From contig JAFQFT010000039.1 in the NCBI GenBank assembly GCA_017398545.1, positions 1 to 55,738 on the forward strand: 55,738 bases of DNA, read 5' to 3'. This stretch comes from Bacilli bacterium (GTDB lineage: Bacteria > Bacillota_I > Bacilli_A > ML615J-28 > CAG-313). A model generated the notes under the pieces. That model was not told the origin of the DNA, searched no databases, and saw only the letters and a program-made list of their open reading frames with translations. Shown one piece after another: positions 8,343 through 16,734 of the stretch. The translations under genes and the position numbers were made by a program. Each line of letters begins with the position of its first letter. Position 1 is the stretch's first letter.

Positions 8343-8975
8343 GTCATTATAATAAATACAACTATTTTTATAAAAACAACTTTCACAATTAGGTTTTTTC
8401 GCAAGACAAAAATATCTTCCAAAGAAAAGTAATAAATGATGTGATTTATGCCACTTAGTTTCATCTATTAATTCCATTAATTTTAACTCTACATCTAAAA
8501 CGCTAGAATTATTATCTACTAATCCAAGCCTTTTACTAACACGCTCAACATGAGTATCAACTGCAATTCTAGGAATTTTAAATCCTTCGGACATTACAAC
8601 GTTTGCTGTCTTTCTTCCAACACCAGGTAGAGTCATAAGTTCATATAAATCACATGGAACTTCACCATTATATTTTTCCGCTAATATTTTAGAAGTTTCA
8701 ATAATATTTTTAGACTTAGTTGAATAAAGACCAATTCTTTTAATTATTTCTTTTACATCTTCAACACAAGCACTTCCTAAAGCATTAGCATTAGGATATT
8801 TTTTAAATAACTCAGGTGTAACAATATTCACAGATTTATCAGTAGTTTGAGCACTAAGCATTACTGCAATTAATAATTCAAATACATTATTATAATTTAA
8901 TTCACAACCAGCATTTGGAAACATTTTTTCTATTTCAAATAAAATACTAGTTAGTTCTTCTTTACTTTTTAACAT
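8325..8975 (-). CDS. nth: Endonuclease III
   Basis: This base-excision repair DNA glycosylase/AP lyase removes oxidised pyrimidines. It shows the helix-hairpin-helix LPGVGRKTANVV, the following DTHVERVSKRLG region with the catalytic aspartate, and the C-terminal 4Fe-4S ligand set C-x6-C-x2-C-x5-C (CLAKKPNCESCFYKNSC). Length, about 216 residues, is usual. I prefer the ATG at 8975 (MLKSKEELTS) over 8984, because GGTG precedes it and the family usually begins there. It overlaps the end of dnaD by 14 bases, giving the dnaD-nth pair known from Bacilli. Confidence 0.95.
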   Translation of the reverse strand: MLKSKEELTSILFEIEKMFPNAGCELNYNNVFELLIAVMLSAQTTDKSVNIVTPELFKKYPNANALGSACVEDVKEIIKRIGLYSTKSKNIIETSKILAEKYNGEVPCDLYELMTLPGVGRKTANVVMSEGFKIPRIAVDTHVERVSKRLGLVDNNSSVLDVELKLMELIDETKWHKSHHLLLFFGRYFCLAKKPNCESCFYKNSCIYYNDKNLQD

Positions 8976-9585
8976 ACGCACCATCTAATAATGCTTTTAA
9001 CTCTTCATCAACTTCAATTTCAGGTTTTGCTTGATGAGATGCTTTACTTGCAAGTATAGCATCAGCATATTTTAAATTATATTTACCAAGTTGAAATGCT
9101 CTAAACACAGCACTTTTAATATCTTCATAATCATAATTATTATCAAGCCAAGCATTTATAATTATTAAATCAGCAGCACTACAAATTCTAGAAAAAGTAG
9201 TCTCAACATAAGATACAATTAAACTTAATTTTTCTTTTCTTTCATCAAGTAATTCATCACTTGATCCTTTATCTAACACAACACCTAACTTTTCAATAAC
9301 ACCATCAAGTGTAAATGTTTCTTTACCATTATTATCAAGTGTAAGTTCAATATACCCCTTATTTACTAAATCAATAACTAAATCACTTAACTCTTCAATA
9401 TTAATTGTTACTTCTTTTGCAAGTTTTTCAAGTTCTAAGAAATTATCATTTTCATCAGCTAAATAATAAAGTTTAGCTACTATTACAGCAGTTGCTTCAT
9501 TTAAACCAATCGCTTTATAATGTTTTATTAATACTTGAGTAAAATCAATCGTTTTTGCTTTAATTAATTTTGCTATACTATTCAT
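8962..9585 (-). CDS. dnaD: DnaD-like replication initiation protein
   Basis: This 207-residue protein has an N-terminal winged-helix part (about 1-100), a linker, and a C-terminal DnaD domain with YDYEDIKSAVFRAFQLGKYN and KYADAIL. DnaD takes part in primosome assembly and DNA remodelling at the origin and at restart sites in Bacilli. GAGGG lies nine bases before ATG 9585. The gene is followed by an overlapping nth, as in Bacillus. Assignment to chromosomal DnaD rather than a phage paralogue rests on the nth neighbour. Confidence 0.9.
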   Translation of the reverse strand: MNSIAKLIKAKTIDFTQVLIKHYKAIGLNEATAVIVAKLYYLADENDNFLELEKLAKEVTINIEELSDLVIDLVNKGYIELTLDNNGKETFTLDGVIEKLGVVLDKGSSDELLDERKEKLSLIVSYVETTFSRICSAADLIIINAWLDNNYDYEDIKSAVFRAFQLGKYNLKYADAILASKASHQAKPEIEVDEELKALLDGAYVKK

Positions 9586-9624
9586 AATTATAATCCCTCA
9601 TTTCATATTATAAATTATAGCATA

Positions 9625-9653
9625 ATTATACATTTTTTTCTATTGTTTAACAA
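9625..9653 (-). promoter_or_regulatory. Promoter of dnaD-nth
   Basis: On the minus strand TTGTTA (9653-9648), a 17-base spacer and TATAAT (9630-9625) lie 40 bases before the dnaD start. The rest of the intergenic stretch 9654-9896 is very AT-rich; I see only a weak 7-bp stem (aagtgac/gtcactt, 9817-9846) near the end of the region. Confidence 0.6.
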
Positions 9654-9896
9654 AAGAAAATTATAGCAAATGAATTTCATGAAACATATTTTTTCAGTAT
9701 TTTTTAAGGGAAATTAAATTATTATAAATAAAAAATTAAAATACACTAAAAATAAAAACATTTTAATTTTAAAATTAAGTAAATTTTAAAAAATATATAA
9801 TTTATACAAAGAATAAAAGTGACACAAAACATAAATTGAGTCACTTCTATTTTGACAACATTTTTAAAAAAATGTCCTTTTAATAATACATTATAA

Positions 9897-10544
9897 TTAA
9901 GAATATAAATTATTTTCCAACAAAAATATTACATCATTTTTTTCTTCATCAGTACTACTTTCATTTTTATAAAGATAAGAAAAAATTATTTCTTTTCTAT
10001 CATCATTGTAGCCGAACCAGTAAGAGAATATTCGAAAATCATCTGGTTCTTGATATCCATGTTCTCCTAAAAAATAATCATAATGAATTTCTCGGTAAAC
10101 TGTTCCATTAATATCAAAAAACTCTTCATAACTTATATCATCTGATTCATAAGATAACAATACTGGCGTTTCCACAAATTTATATTCAGTTAAGATTTTT
10201 TCTTTAATTAGATCATAATCTTCTTCACATTTTATGACATACGAATATGACTCCTTAGCGAATTTATCAAATGTCAAATTATACTCTGGAATTAAAGCTT
10301 TATGACCGAAGCAATAATAAAACTTTGTATCATATTTATTTTCATAATCTTCATATTGTAAAAAATCATAATAAAATATTTTAAAATGCTCCTCATAATT
10401 TAAAGAATAGTCTTCAGGAGAATATAAAATATCTTTATTTTCTCCTTTAAAAGGCATAAATACATTATTATATAAATAAACAAATAAACTAAACAATATA
10501 ATTAGAATAATAAAAATAATTAATATAATAAATTTTTTCTTCAT
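9897..10544 (-). CDS. Membrane-anchored protein of unknown function
   Basis: This 215-residue protein begins with a lysine patch and a single long hydrophobic helix (residues 4-27, rich in Ile and Leu), with no lipobox cysteine. The rest is acidic and aromatic (many Asp, Glu, Tyr and Phe), so it probably sits outside the cell anchored by its N-terminus. No family is recognised. The Shine-Dalgarno site before ATG 10544 is weak. It lies alone between dnaD and a decayed non-coding stretch. Confidence 0.6.
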   Translation of the reverse strand: MKKKFIILIIFIILIILFSLFVYLYNNVFMPFKGENKDILYSPEDYSLNYEEHFKIFYYDFLQYEDYENKYDTKFYYCFGHKALIPEYNLTFDKFAKESYSYVIKCEEDYDLIKEKILTEYKFVETPVLLSYESDDISYEEFFDINGTVYREIHYDYFLGEHGYQEPDDFRIFSYWFGYNDDRKEIIFSYLYKNESSTDEEKNDVIFLLENNLYS

Positions 10545-10689
10545 ATCTTATTTGATAATAATTTTTTTAACATCAACGTATTAAAAAATTTTTATTATTT
10601 ACCCTCCTTTCGTTTCTGTTTTTATACTAATTTTATCAATATAATAGATGTTCGTTTAACATATCCATCACATTTCAACTTCATATTTT

Positions 10690-10866
10690 TTAAAATAACC
10701 AGTAAATGTACCAAAAAGAATCCTTTTTTAAATTTTTATTAAAATCAGTAGATCTAGTACATTTTCCCCAATCACCTTTTTTATAAAGAGAATATGCAAA
10801 ATTATGTGCTTTCCATTCAGAAAGGTAGCTCTTTAACGTGCGAGTATAACCAAATGATTTATAATC
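10690..10866 (-). pseudogene. Remnant of the C-terminus of an unidentified protein
   Basis: On the minus strand a 58-codon open stretch follows a TAG and has no start codon. Its translation (with RTLKSYLSEWKAHNFAYSL and ending WYIYWLF) looks protein-like, rich in Trp and aromatic residues. It resembles the tail of small hypothetical proteins with a conserved WKAHN, recalled only vaguely. The rest of the 10545-11095 gap holds a Shine-Dalgarno-like GGAGGG near 10605 with no start codon after it, and a long inverted repeat. I take it as a decayed gene. Confidence 0.4.
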
Positions 10867-10885
10867 CTATTCAAAAAGCAGCCTA

Positions 10886-10947
10886 TTTATAATTACTTAA
10901 ATATGCTACTAATGTTTTAGTAAATTTTAACCTTAAGTAATTATAAA
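10886..10947. repeat. Long inverted repeat
   Basis: A perfect 15-bp inverted repeat (tttataattacttaa/ttaagtaattataaa) spans a 32-base loop. Outside it, agcagcc (about 10877-10883) can pair with ggctgt (about 10959-10964), so the structure may reach about 90 bases. It could be the terminator of a lost gene, or the remains of a small mobile repeat. Confidence 0.55.
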
Positions 10948-11095
10948 AATTATCTAAGGGCTGTATCCCCACTAATATTTTACCATAATTTAGTATATTT
11001 TGTAAAGAAAAATATAAATGTATTTATACATATAGCAAATCTATTTATAAAAACCATAAAATTTAGTATAATTAAAATATAAAGAGGAAAATACA

Positions 11096-11668
11096 ATGGA
11101 AACAATAATTTGCTTAATTAGACATGGACAAACAGATTGGAATAAAAATAAACTAATCCAAGGAAGAATAGATAATCCCTTAAATGAAGAAGGAATTAAA
11201 CAAGTAACTGATGTTGCTGAAATTTTAAAAGAAAAAGATCCTAATTGGGACATTATTATCGCAAGTCCTTTAAATCGTGCAATTCATTCTGCAAGAATAA
11301 TTAAAGATACTCTTAACTATACTGGAAAAATTATTATTAATAATGACGTTATAGAACGTGATTTTGGTAAAGCAGAAGGATGCCTTATTTGTGAAGAAAT
11401 CTATGATAAAATAAAACGTGATGATGTAGAAAACTTAGAAAAAAGTTATGAACTACAAAATAGAGCTTTTAACGCAATATTAAAAATCGCCAAAACATAT
11501 AAGGGCAAAAAAATATTAATTGCTACACACTCTCATTTTATTAAAGGTCTATTTACAAAAATATCAAATGAATTTACCTTTACATCACCTCTATATAATG
11601 CATCAAGAAACTATGTTTATATAAAAGATAATAAAATAACTAAATATATTTTTAACTTAAATGACTAA
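11096..11668 (+). CDS. Histidine phosphatase family protein (phosphoglycerate mutase-like)
   Basis: This 190-residue protein has the catalytic RHGQTDWN near the start (residues 9-16), a conserved arginine segment ASPLNRAIHSA, and the second histidine in THSHFIKG. The superfamily uses a phosphohistidine intermediate on sugar phosphates, nucleotides or other phosphoesters. Glycolytic mutase activity is unlikely, because a GpmI gene lies elsewhere in this window. Start ATG 11096 follows AGAGG by eight bases. It is a single-gene unit convergent with the NUDIX gene. Confidence 0.88.
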   Translation: METIICLIRHGQTDWNKNKLIQGRIDNPLNEEGIKQVTDVAEILKEKDPNWDIIIASPLNRAIHSARIIKDTLNYTGKIIINNDVIERDFGKAEGCLICEEIYDKIKRDDVENLEKSYELQNRAFNAILKIAKTYKGKKILIATHSHFIKGLFTKISNEFTFTSPLYNASRNYVYIKDNKITKYIFNLND

Positions 11669-11700
11669 AGCAGGTCCATATTAAAATATGAACCTGCTTT
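11667..11700. terminator. Bidirectional terminator between phosphatase and NUDIX genes
   Basis: The stem aaagcaggt/acctgcttt with an inner catat/atatg is flanked by T-rich sequence on the plus strand and overlaps the phosphatase stop codon. Confidence 0.87.
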
Positions 11701-11703
11701 TTC

Positions 11704-12222
11704 TTATTCACTATACATATCTATAGCGTTTCTAAATTCAAATAATAATTTAATATAACTTTCATAGTACATAATAAATTCATCATTTTTAATCATTGTA
11801 AGTATTTCATCCATAGTAGCCCAATAAACGTCTATTACTTCTGATTCTTGAAGTATAAGACTTGATAAATCAATATCATCAATATTAATTAAATAAATAT
11901 CATCAAATCCATCTTCAAATGTAAATGTAAAATTACATCTTGTATTAGTTAAATCAATATCTAATCCAATCTCTTCTTTAATTTCCCTTGTTGCAGCCTC
12001 TCCACTAGTTTCACCTGCAACCGCAGAACCTCCAACACTAATATCCCATTTATTACCCCAGTGTTTATGAGGAGCCCTTTTTTGAATAAGCATTTTACCT
12101 TCTTTATTAAAGATACACATATGAACTACTAATCTATAATATCCTTTAGGTACTTTAACCCCCCTTGATACTTGCATATTAGTTAGTTTTTTATCTTTAT
12201 CATATAAATCAACTATTTCCAT
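11704..12222 (-). CDS. NUDIX hydrolase (IPP isomerase-like subgroup)
   Basis: The NUDIX box runs from GGSAVAGETSGEAATREI into KEEIGLDI (about residues 66-92), with the GX5EX7REUXEEXGU spacing intact. The N-terminus (VDLYDKDKKL ... PKGYYRLVVHMCIFN) resembles the isopentenyl-diphosphate isomerase-like NUDIX group often annotated as such in Firmicutes. True isomerase residues cannot be confirmed, so a nucleoside-diphosphate-X pyrophosphatase role is as likely. AGGAGG precedes ATG 12222. It is the last gene of the operon hydrolase-TraX-NUDIX. Confidence 0.87.
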   Translation of the reverse strand: MEIVDLYDKDKKLTNMQVSRGVKVPKGYYRLVVHMCIFNKEGKMLIQKRAPHKHWGNKWDISVGGSAVAGETSGEAATREIKEEIGLDIDLTNTRCNFTFTFEDGFDDIYLINIDDIDLSSLILQESEVIDVYWATMDEILTMIKNDEFIMYYESYIKLLFEFRNAIDMYSE

Positions 12223-12231
12223 TTTAACCTC

Positions 12232-12942
12232 CTAAATGAGCATTGCTATAGCGTAAAGTATTACCATATGAAGCGGATAAAAAATATAAAATAAATACTT
12301 TAGATTATATTTTCCCTTTTTACCATTATACAGTAAAATAAATACAAAAGAAAACATTCCATATAATTGATAATTATATGCTCTAAAATGATTCATTAAA
12401 ACTAGTGCAATACATATTAAAGCAATATTAATAAATATATGAATATCTTTTATATACTTTCTTACTATATACATTAAAACAGGTAAGAATATTCCATATA
12501 TGCCATAGTTTGAATAAAAATAAATAGTACTATTATCAATTATAAATATAAAACAACTTAGTAAGATTAAACCGATTATTAAACTAATTGATACCATATA
12601 CTTCTTTTCTCTAAAAAACTTATCAATAAAATCAATAATATAACATATACCTACTGCAATCGAAAAATGAACAAAAATCGAAAAATCAGTCATTGAAGTT
12701 GCAAGATATAAAACTACCTGCATAACAAGTGCAAAACCACTTATTACTAAAAAATGTCTTAATTTATTTCTAGTATAAAAGCATCCTTCTGCAAGTAAAA
12801 ATGCAAATATTGGAAAAGAAACTCTACCAATAATTCTAAGAATCATTATATTAGGAAAAAGTATTACTCCCATATGATCTATTAACATTGTGATACATGC
12901 AATAACTTTTAACATATTATTAGATAAAAATCCAAATTTCAT
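12232..12942 (-). CDS. TraX family membrane protein
   Basis: This 236-residue protein has about seven hydrophobic helices and the TraX signatures MLKVIACITMLIDHMG at the start and FPIFAFLLAEGCFYTRNK. F-plasmid TraX acetylates pilin, but chromosomal homologues are common in Firmicutes and are probably membrane acyltransferases of unknown target. The start follows the stop of the hydrolase gene by one base and the NUDIX gene begins nine bases later, so the three are co-transcribed. Confidence 0.9.
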   Translation of the reverse strand: MKFGFLSNNMLKVIACITMLIDHMGVILFPNIMILRIIGRVSFPIFAFLLAEGCFYTRNKLRHFLVISGFALVMQVVLYLATSMTDFSIFVHFSIAVGICYIIDFIDKFFREKKYMVSISLIIGLILLSCFIFIIDNSTIYFYSNYGIYGIFLPVLMYIVRKYIKDIHIFINIALICIALVLMNHFRAYNYQLYGMFSFVFILLYNGKKGKYNLKYLFYIFYPLHMVILYAIAMLI

Positions 12943-12943
12943 A

Positions 12944-13798
12944 TTAAAAACCCTTTTTTATAAGTTCAACGCATACACTTATATAAAACTTATAAACCTT
13001 TTCTTTTTTCTTATGTTTAACCATAAAATCAATAATTTCTGAATGTGATATCGAATCATCAATCGCATACCCTTTATATTCACCAAACACACAAGAATCA
13101 ACAGGTACCATTCCATCCGTTTCAACATGCTCAAAATACATTGAAAACGCATAAGGTATTCCCATTAAAAAATCATCAGTAGACTTATTCATTTTAGAAG
13201 AATAACTTTGGCAATAAACTTTATCACTAATCATTAAGACTCTTTCTTCTTCTAAATTAACACGCTTTAACTCTTTACATACTTCTAAACTATCAGGATG
13301 TTCATCTCCAAATATTTTATACCAAAAATTAATCCAAAAACTAATAAATTTTAACATCCATTTAGGAAGTTTAAGAAGTTTACTCGCAATAGGAGACCCT
13401 TTATGAGGAGTACAAATCGTTGTAAGTGACGCAACACTTTCTTCCATATCTAAAGAAGTTATCATATATTTAGCATCAAGTCCACCTTTAGAATGAGCGA
13501 TAATATTAACTTTATCAACATTTTCTTTTTCTAAAATTAGTTCTATATATTTCTTTAATTGTTCTGCATTACTTAGAATAGTTCCAAACCCATCAGTTTT
13601 AGCAGTATAAACAATTAAGCCTTGTTCTTTTAAAACTTTTTCAATTTTACCAAAACACTTAAATTTCTTAAAATCTTTTACAACAATACCATGTACTAAA
13701 ATTATTGGATATCTAGTTTTTATAATAACACCTTCTTTTATATTATTATACCAAATACAACATAAAAAAACAAATAAAAAATAATAGTTAGTAAAATA
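12944..13798 (-). CDS. Alpha/beta hydrolase (lipase/esterase-like); true start unclear
   Basis: The ATG at 13465 is internal. In the same frame the sequence continues upstream without a stop to 13798, encoding RYPIILVHG (oxyanion-hole region), SNAEQLKKYI and the nucleophile elbow IIAHSKGGLD. Downstream, TPHKGSP and the catalytic-histidine region SHSEIIDFM complete a lipase-like fold of about 265-285 residues. No ATG, GTG or TTG exists in frame upstream of the HG motif. An out-of-frame ATG lies at 13763-13761 and would need one base removed. A non-standard start (ATA 13741 or ATT 13756), a sequence error or N-terminal decay are possible. A hydrophobic stretch (LFVFLCCIWY) suggests membrane anchoring. 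Confidence 0.7.
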   Translation of the reverse strand, partial: YFTNYYFLFVFLCCIWYNNIKEGVIIKTRYPIILVHGIVVKDFKKFKCFGKIEKVLKEQGLIVYTAKTDGFGTILSNAEQLKKYIELILEKENVDKVNIIAHSKGGLDAKYMITSLDMEESVASLTTICTPHKGSPIASKLLKLPKWMLKFISFWINFWYKIFGDEHPDSLEVCKELKRVNLEEERVLMISDKVYCQSYSSKMNKSTDDFLMGIPYAFSMYFEHVETDGMVPVDSCVFGEYKGYAIDDSISHSEIIDFMVKHKKKEKVYKFYISVCVELIKKGF

Positions 13799-13806
13799 CT
13801 AACTAT
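13784..13806 (-). terminator. Terminator of the solute-binding lipoprotein gene
   Basis: A 10-bp perfect stem (atagttagta/tactaactat) with a 3-base loop is followed on the minus strand by tattttttattt. It overlaps the possible 5' end of the hydrolase gene. Confidence 0.85.
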
Positions 13807-13828
13807 AATTTTTCCATAATTAATTAAC

Positions 13829-15919
13829 TTAACTATCTAATATTTCTTGATATATAGGTACTAGTTCTTTTAATAACTCTGCAGGAGTTTCATCACTTAT
13901 CATCATATTAGATAAAACTAACCATAATCCGTTATCCGCAATATGATCTCCATTACCTGCTTTAATAGATAATGATTTTATAGGATCATAATATAAAAGG
14001 CTAGAATCTTGAACTGACATTATTACTTCTACATCAATTGAATTATCTAATTTTTTATTGAGATATAATCTATAAATATCATCACGTGTATATCCTTCTG
14101 AATCAGGATCAGCTGCACATCCTAACATTAAAGTATATAATATATCAAATGCTACTATACTATTAATACCATTTTGACCTTCACCTTCATAATTAAATAT
14201 TGAATAACAAGACATTTCAGAACCTGTATAAGGAATCAAATAATTAGATTCAGATAAATCAATACCATAGATTGCATCACCATCATTATTAGTTAATGTT
14301 TCATTAGATCTAGTTTTTAAAGGTTCAGTTACTTCTACTAAATTACCTTCAGTATCTTCATAAGTATAAGGAGCAGTATACGGAGTAACTTCTGTATTTT
14401 GATCAATTGGATAAGGAACAACACCTACTGTAAAATCAATTCCATTTTCTTCACCTTCAGGTGTAAAACGAGTTGATTCTTTTAAGAACCATATACTACC
14501 ATTATGAAGTAAAGTCTTACCCTCTTTAAAGTTTATAGAAACTTCTTGAACACCATGTTTAGTATTCCAATAACCTTCTTTATAATAAGTTTTCATTTTA
14601 TCAGCAACATTTGTTACTGACGATTTACCAAACATAATAGTTTTACGAGAATTAGAAACCAAAAGATTCCCTTGAGCAGCACAAGCACCGATTAAAAAAT
14701 CTGCATAACTACAATCAATTGCATATTCATCATCACCAAGTTTACTTTGAGAATCTTTAACCCACTTATCAAAATTAGACCACGTCCATTCACCTTTAAA
14801 CCACATTTCAGCTGGATCTTCTATACCTAAAGAAGCTATTTTAGATGCATTATAATATAAGAAATAATCAGGACGCACCATCTTAGTTTGAAAACCATAA
14901 ACTTTATTATTCAAAGATGCAGCTTCATAAGCTACTAAATTATCATAAGAATCATAATTATATAAATCAAAATATCCAGTTTCATATTCTAAATCATATA
15001 GTTCAGTTAAAGCATTGTTTTCAACAAGCATGGAAATCCAATCAGTAGAAATTTCAGCAGCATAAACATTTTGTTTTTCTAATGATTTATCTAAATAATC
15101 TGCTTTAACATTATTTAATGTATATTCCTTTCCAGTATCATCTTTTCCCCATTCAGAATATTTAATTTTAATATTATATAATGCTTCAACGTCCTTTTGA
15201 TGAGCTTGTTTTAAAGCTTGACTTTCACCTAAATACTTTGAATTAAATGGATCATTTTCTGATAATAAATATACTTTTATTACATATTCCATACTTTGAC
15301 CATCAAATCCTATAGGTCTACTAATATCACCGCATTCACATATTCCATTTATATATTCATGAACATGTTGTTTTACTGTCCATTTAGCATAAAATACTTT
15401 ATCACCTTTAGAACCAGCAACAATTACACTACAAGATGAGCCACTAAAATCAGGGTTATCATACCAACCACCAAAATCATAACCTTCTTTAGTAGGAGTT
15501 GGAAGCGTTACATCAACAGAACCATCATATTCTTTTGGAGCATTTGATATAGAACCACCATTTAAATTAAAAGTAATTGTATAAATTACAGGCTCAGGAT
15601 TATAATTTGGATCTATTTCACCACAGGCACAAATACCTTCAATAAATTTATGGATATGATAAGGGTCAAACTCACCACAAGAACATTTACCATTAACATA
15701 ACTATGTACATGATAATTAGGATCTTTTTCACCACATGAACAAATTCCCTCTATAAACTCATGTGTATGAGGTTTATAATTTGGATCAACAGCTTCACAT
15801 TTTGAACATACACCATCTACAAACTCGTGATTTTTACATTTCTTTTCACAAGAAACACAAAAACTAGTTATTATAACTAAACATAATAACAATAAAGTTT
15901 TTACAAGAGATTTTCCCAT
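13829..15919 (-). CDS. Lipoprotein with Cys/His repeats, InlB B-repeat and solute-binding domain
   Basis: The 696 residues begin with a signal peptide ending FCVSC (Cys24, likely lipid-modified). Four repeats of the form H-x-F-x-x-G-x-C-x-CGE-x-DP follow (about 28-110), then an InlB/Flg_new repeat ending VFYAKW (about 112-180) and a fifth Cys/His repeat. The rest (about 200-696) is an extracellular solute-binding domain of the ABC sugar-binding type, with NKVYGFQTKMVRPD and WTWSNFDKWV. The Cys/His repeats may bind metal. No permease or ATPase for an importer lies beside it, so it may be an orphan binding protein or a surface adhesin. A terminator isolates it as a single-gene unit. Confidence 0.85.
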   Translation of the reverse strand: MGKSLVKTLLLLCLVIITSFCVSCEKKCKNHEFVDGVCSKCEAVDPNYKPHTHEFIEGICSCGEKDPNYHVHSYVNGKCSCGEFDPYHIHKFIEGICACGEIDPNYNPEPVIYTITFNLNGGSISNAPKEYDGSVDVTLPTPTKEGYDFGGWYDNPDFSGSSCSVIVAGSKGDKVFYAKWTVKQHVHEYINGICECGDISRPIGFDGQSMEYVIKVYLLSENDPFNSKYLGESQALKQAHQKDVEALYNIKIKYSEWGKDDTGKEYTLNNVKADYLDKSLEKQNVYAAEISTDWISMLVENNALTELYDLEYETGYFDLYNYDSYDNLVAYEAASLNNKVYGFQTKMVRPDYFLYYNASKIASLGIEDPAEMWFKGEWTWSNFDKWVKDSQSKLGDDEYAIDCSYADFLIGACAAQGNLLVSNSRKTIMFGKSSVTNVADKMKTYYKEGYWNTKHGVQEVSINFKEGKTLLHNGSIWFLKESTRFTPEGEENGIDFTVGVVPYPIDQNTEVTPYTAPYTYEDTEGNLVEVTEPLKTRSNETLTNNDGDAIYGIDLSESNYLIPYTGSEMSCYSIFNYEGEGQNGINSIVAFDILYTLMLGCAADPDSEGYTRDDIYRLYLNKKLDNSIDVEVIMSVQDSSLLYYDPIKSLSIKAGNGDHIADNGLWLVLSNMMISDETPAELLKELVPIYQEILDS

Positions 15920-16000
15920 ATTTCCTCCTAATAATTATTTTATATATCTTAATTATATTATATAACAAATAGTATTATTTGTCAACATTTTTTGTAATAT

Positions 16001-16033
16001 AAAAAATAAAGGTTTTAAAACCTTTATTTTTTA
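16001..16033 (-). terminator. Terminator of rnc
   Basis: A 16-base arm aaaaaataaaggtttt is followed immediately by its exact complement, which overlaps the last codons and stop of rnc. The minus-strand arm ends in a T tract. Confidence 0.85.
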
Positions 16034-16734
16034 GCTAATTTTTCTAAAGCATTTTTTGCAGCTGCTTGACTAGCAGTTTTTTTTGATAAACCAGTTCCTT
16101 CACCAAGTACTATATCATTAAATATAACTTGCATTGTGAATACTCTTTCATTAGGTTTACCTACTTCTTTTACAACAACATACTTTAAAGTATTTTGATA
16201 ATCTGCTTGAATATACTCTTGAAGTTTAGTTTTGTAATCAAAGAATTGTTCATTATCAATTCGTTTAATATGAGGAAAGACAACTTTTTCTAAAATCTTT
16301 TTAACAGCTTCTAATCCAAAAGTAAGATACGTTGCGCCAAGGAAACATTCAAACAAATCTGCAATAATAGCTTTTTTGCCTCTTCCACCTTGTGTTTCTT
16401 CACCTACACCAAGTAAAATTAATTTATCTAGTTCAAGCTCTTTTGAATATGAAAAGTTAGCATCTTCACAAACATAAGTTGCACGAAGTTTTGTCATTTT
16501 ACCTTCTGGCATATCTGGATAAGTATGATAGATATATTCAGCAGTAAGCATTCCTAAAAGTGCATCACCTAAATATTCAATACGTTCATTACTTTCAGTA
16601 CCATTTTCATTTGCGTAAGTTGAGTGTGTTAATGCAAGTATATAATTATCATAATGAGTAGTAAATAATCCAAACTTATTAAGTACCGCATTTAATAACT
16701 TTTTATTAAATGTGTTTCTCTTTTGATTAGCCAT
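16024..16734 (-). CDS. rnc: Ribonuclease III
   Basis: This double-strand-specific endoribonuclease processes rRNA precursors and structured mRNA. The signature NERIEYLGDALL (residues 49-60) and ADLFECFLGATYL hold the metal-binding acidic residues, and a double-stranded RNA-binding domain occupies the last 70 residues (EGTGLSKKTASQAAAKNAL). I choose ATG 16734 (MANQKRNTF) over the longer frame, because GAGG lies nine bases upstream and the length becomes 236. It overlaps the plsX stop by eight bases. In B. subtilis the genes fabD, fabG and acpP lie between plsX and rnc; here they are absent. Confidence 0.95.
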   Translation of the reverse strand: MANQKRNTFNKKLLNAVLNKFGLFTTHYDNYILALTHSTYANENGTESNERIEYLGDALLGMLTAEYIYHTYPDMPEGKMTKLRATYVCEDANFSYSKELELDKLILLGVGEETQGGRGKKAIIADLFECFLGATYLTFGLEAVKKILEKVVFPHIKRIDNEQFFDYKTKLQEYIQADYQNTLKYVVVKEVGKPNERVFTMQVIFNDIVLGEGTGLSKKTASQAAAKNALEKLAKK

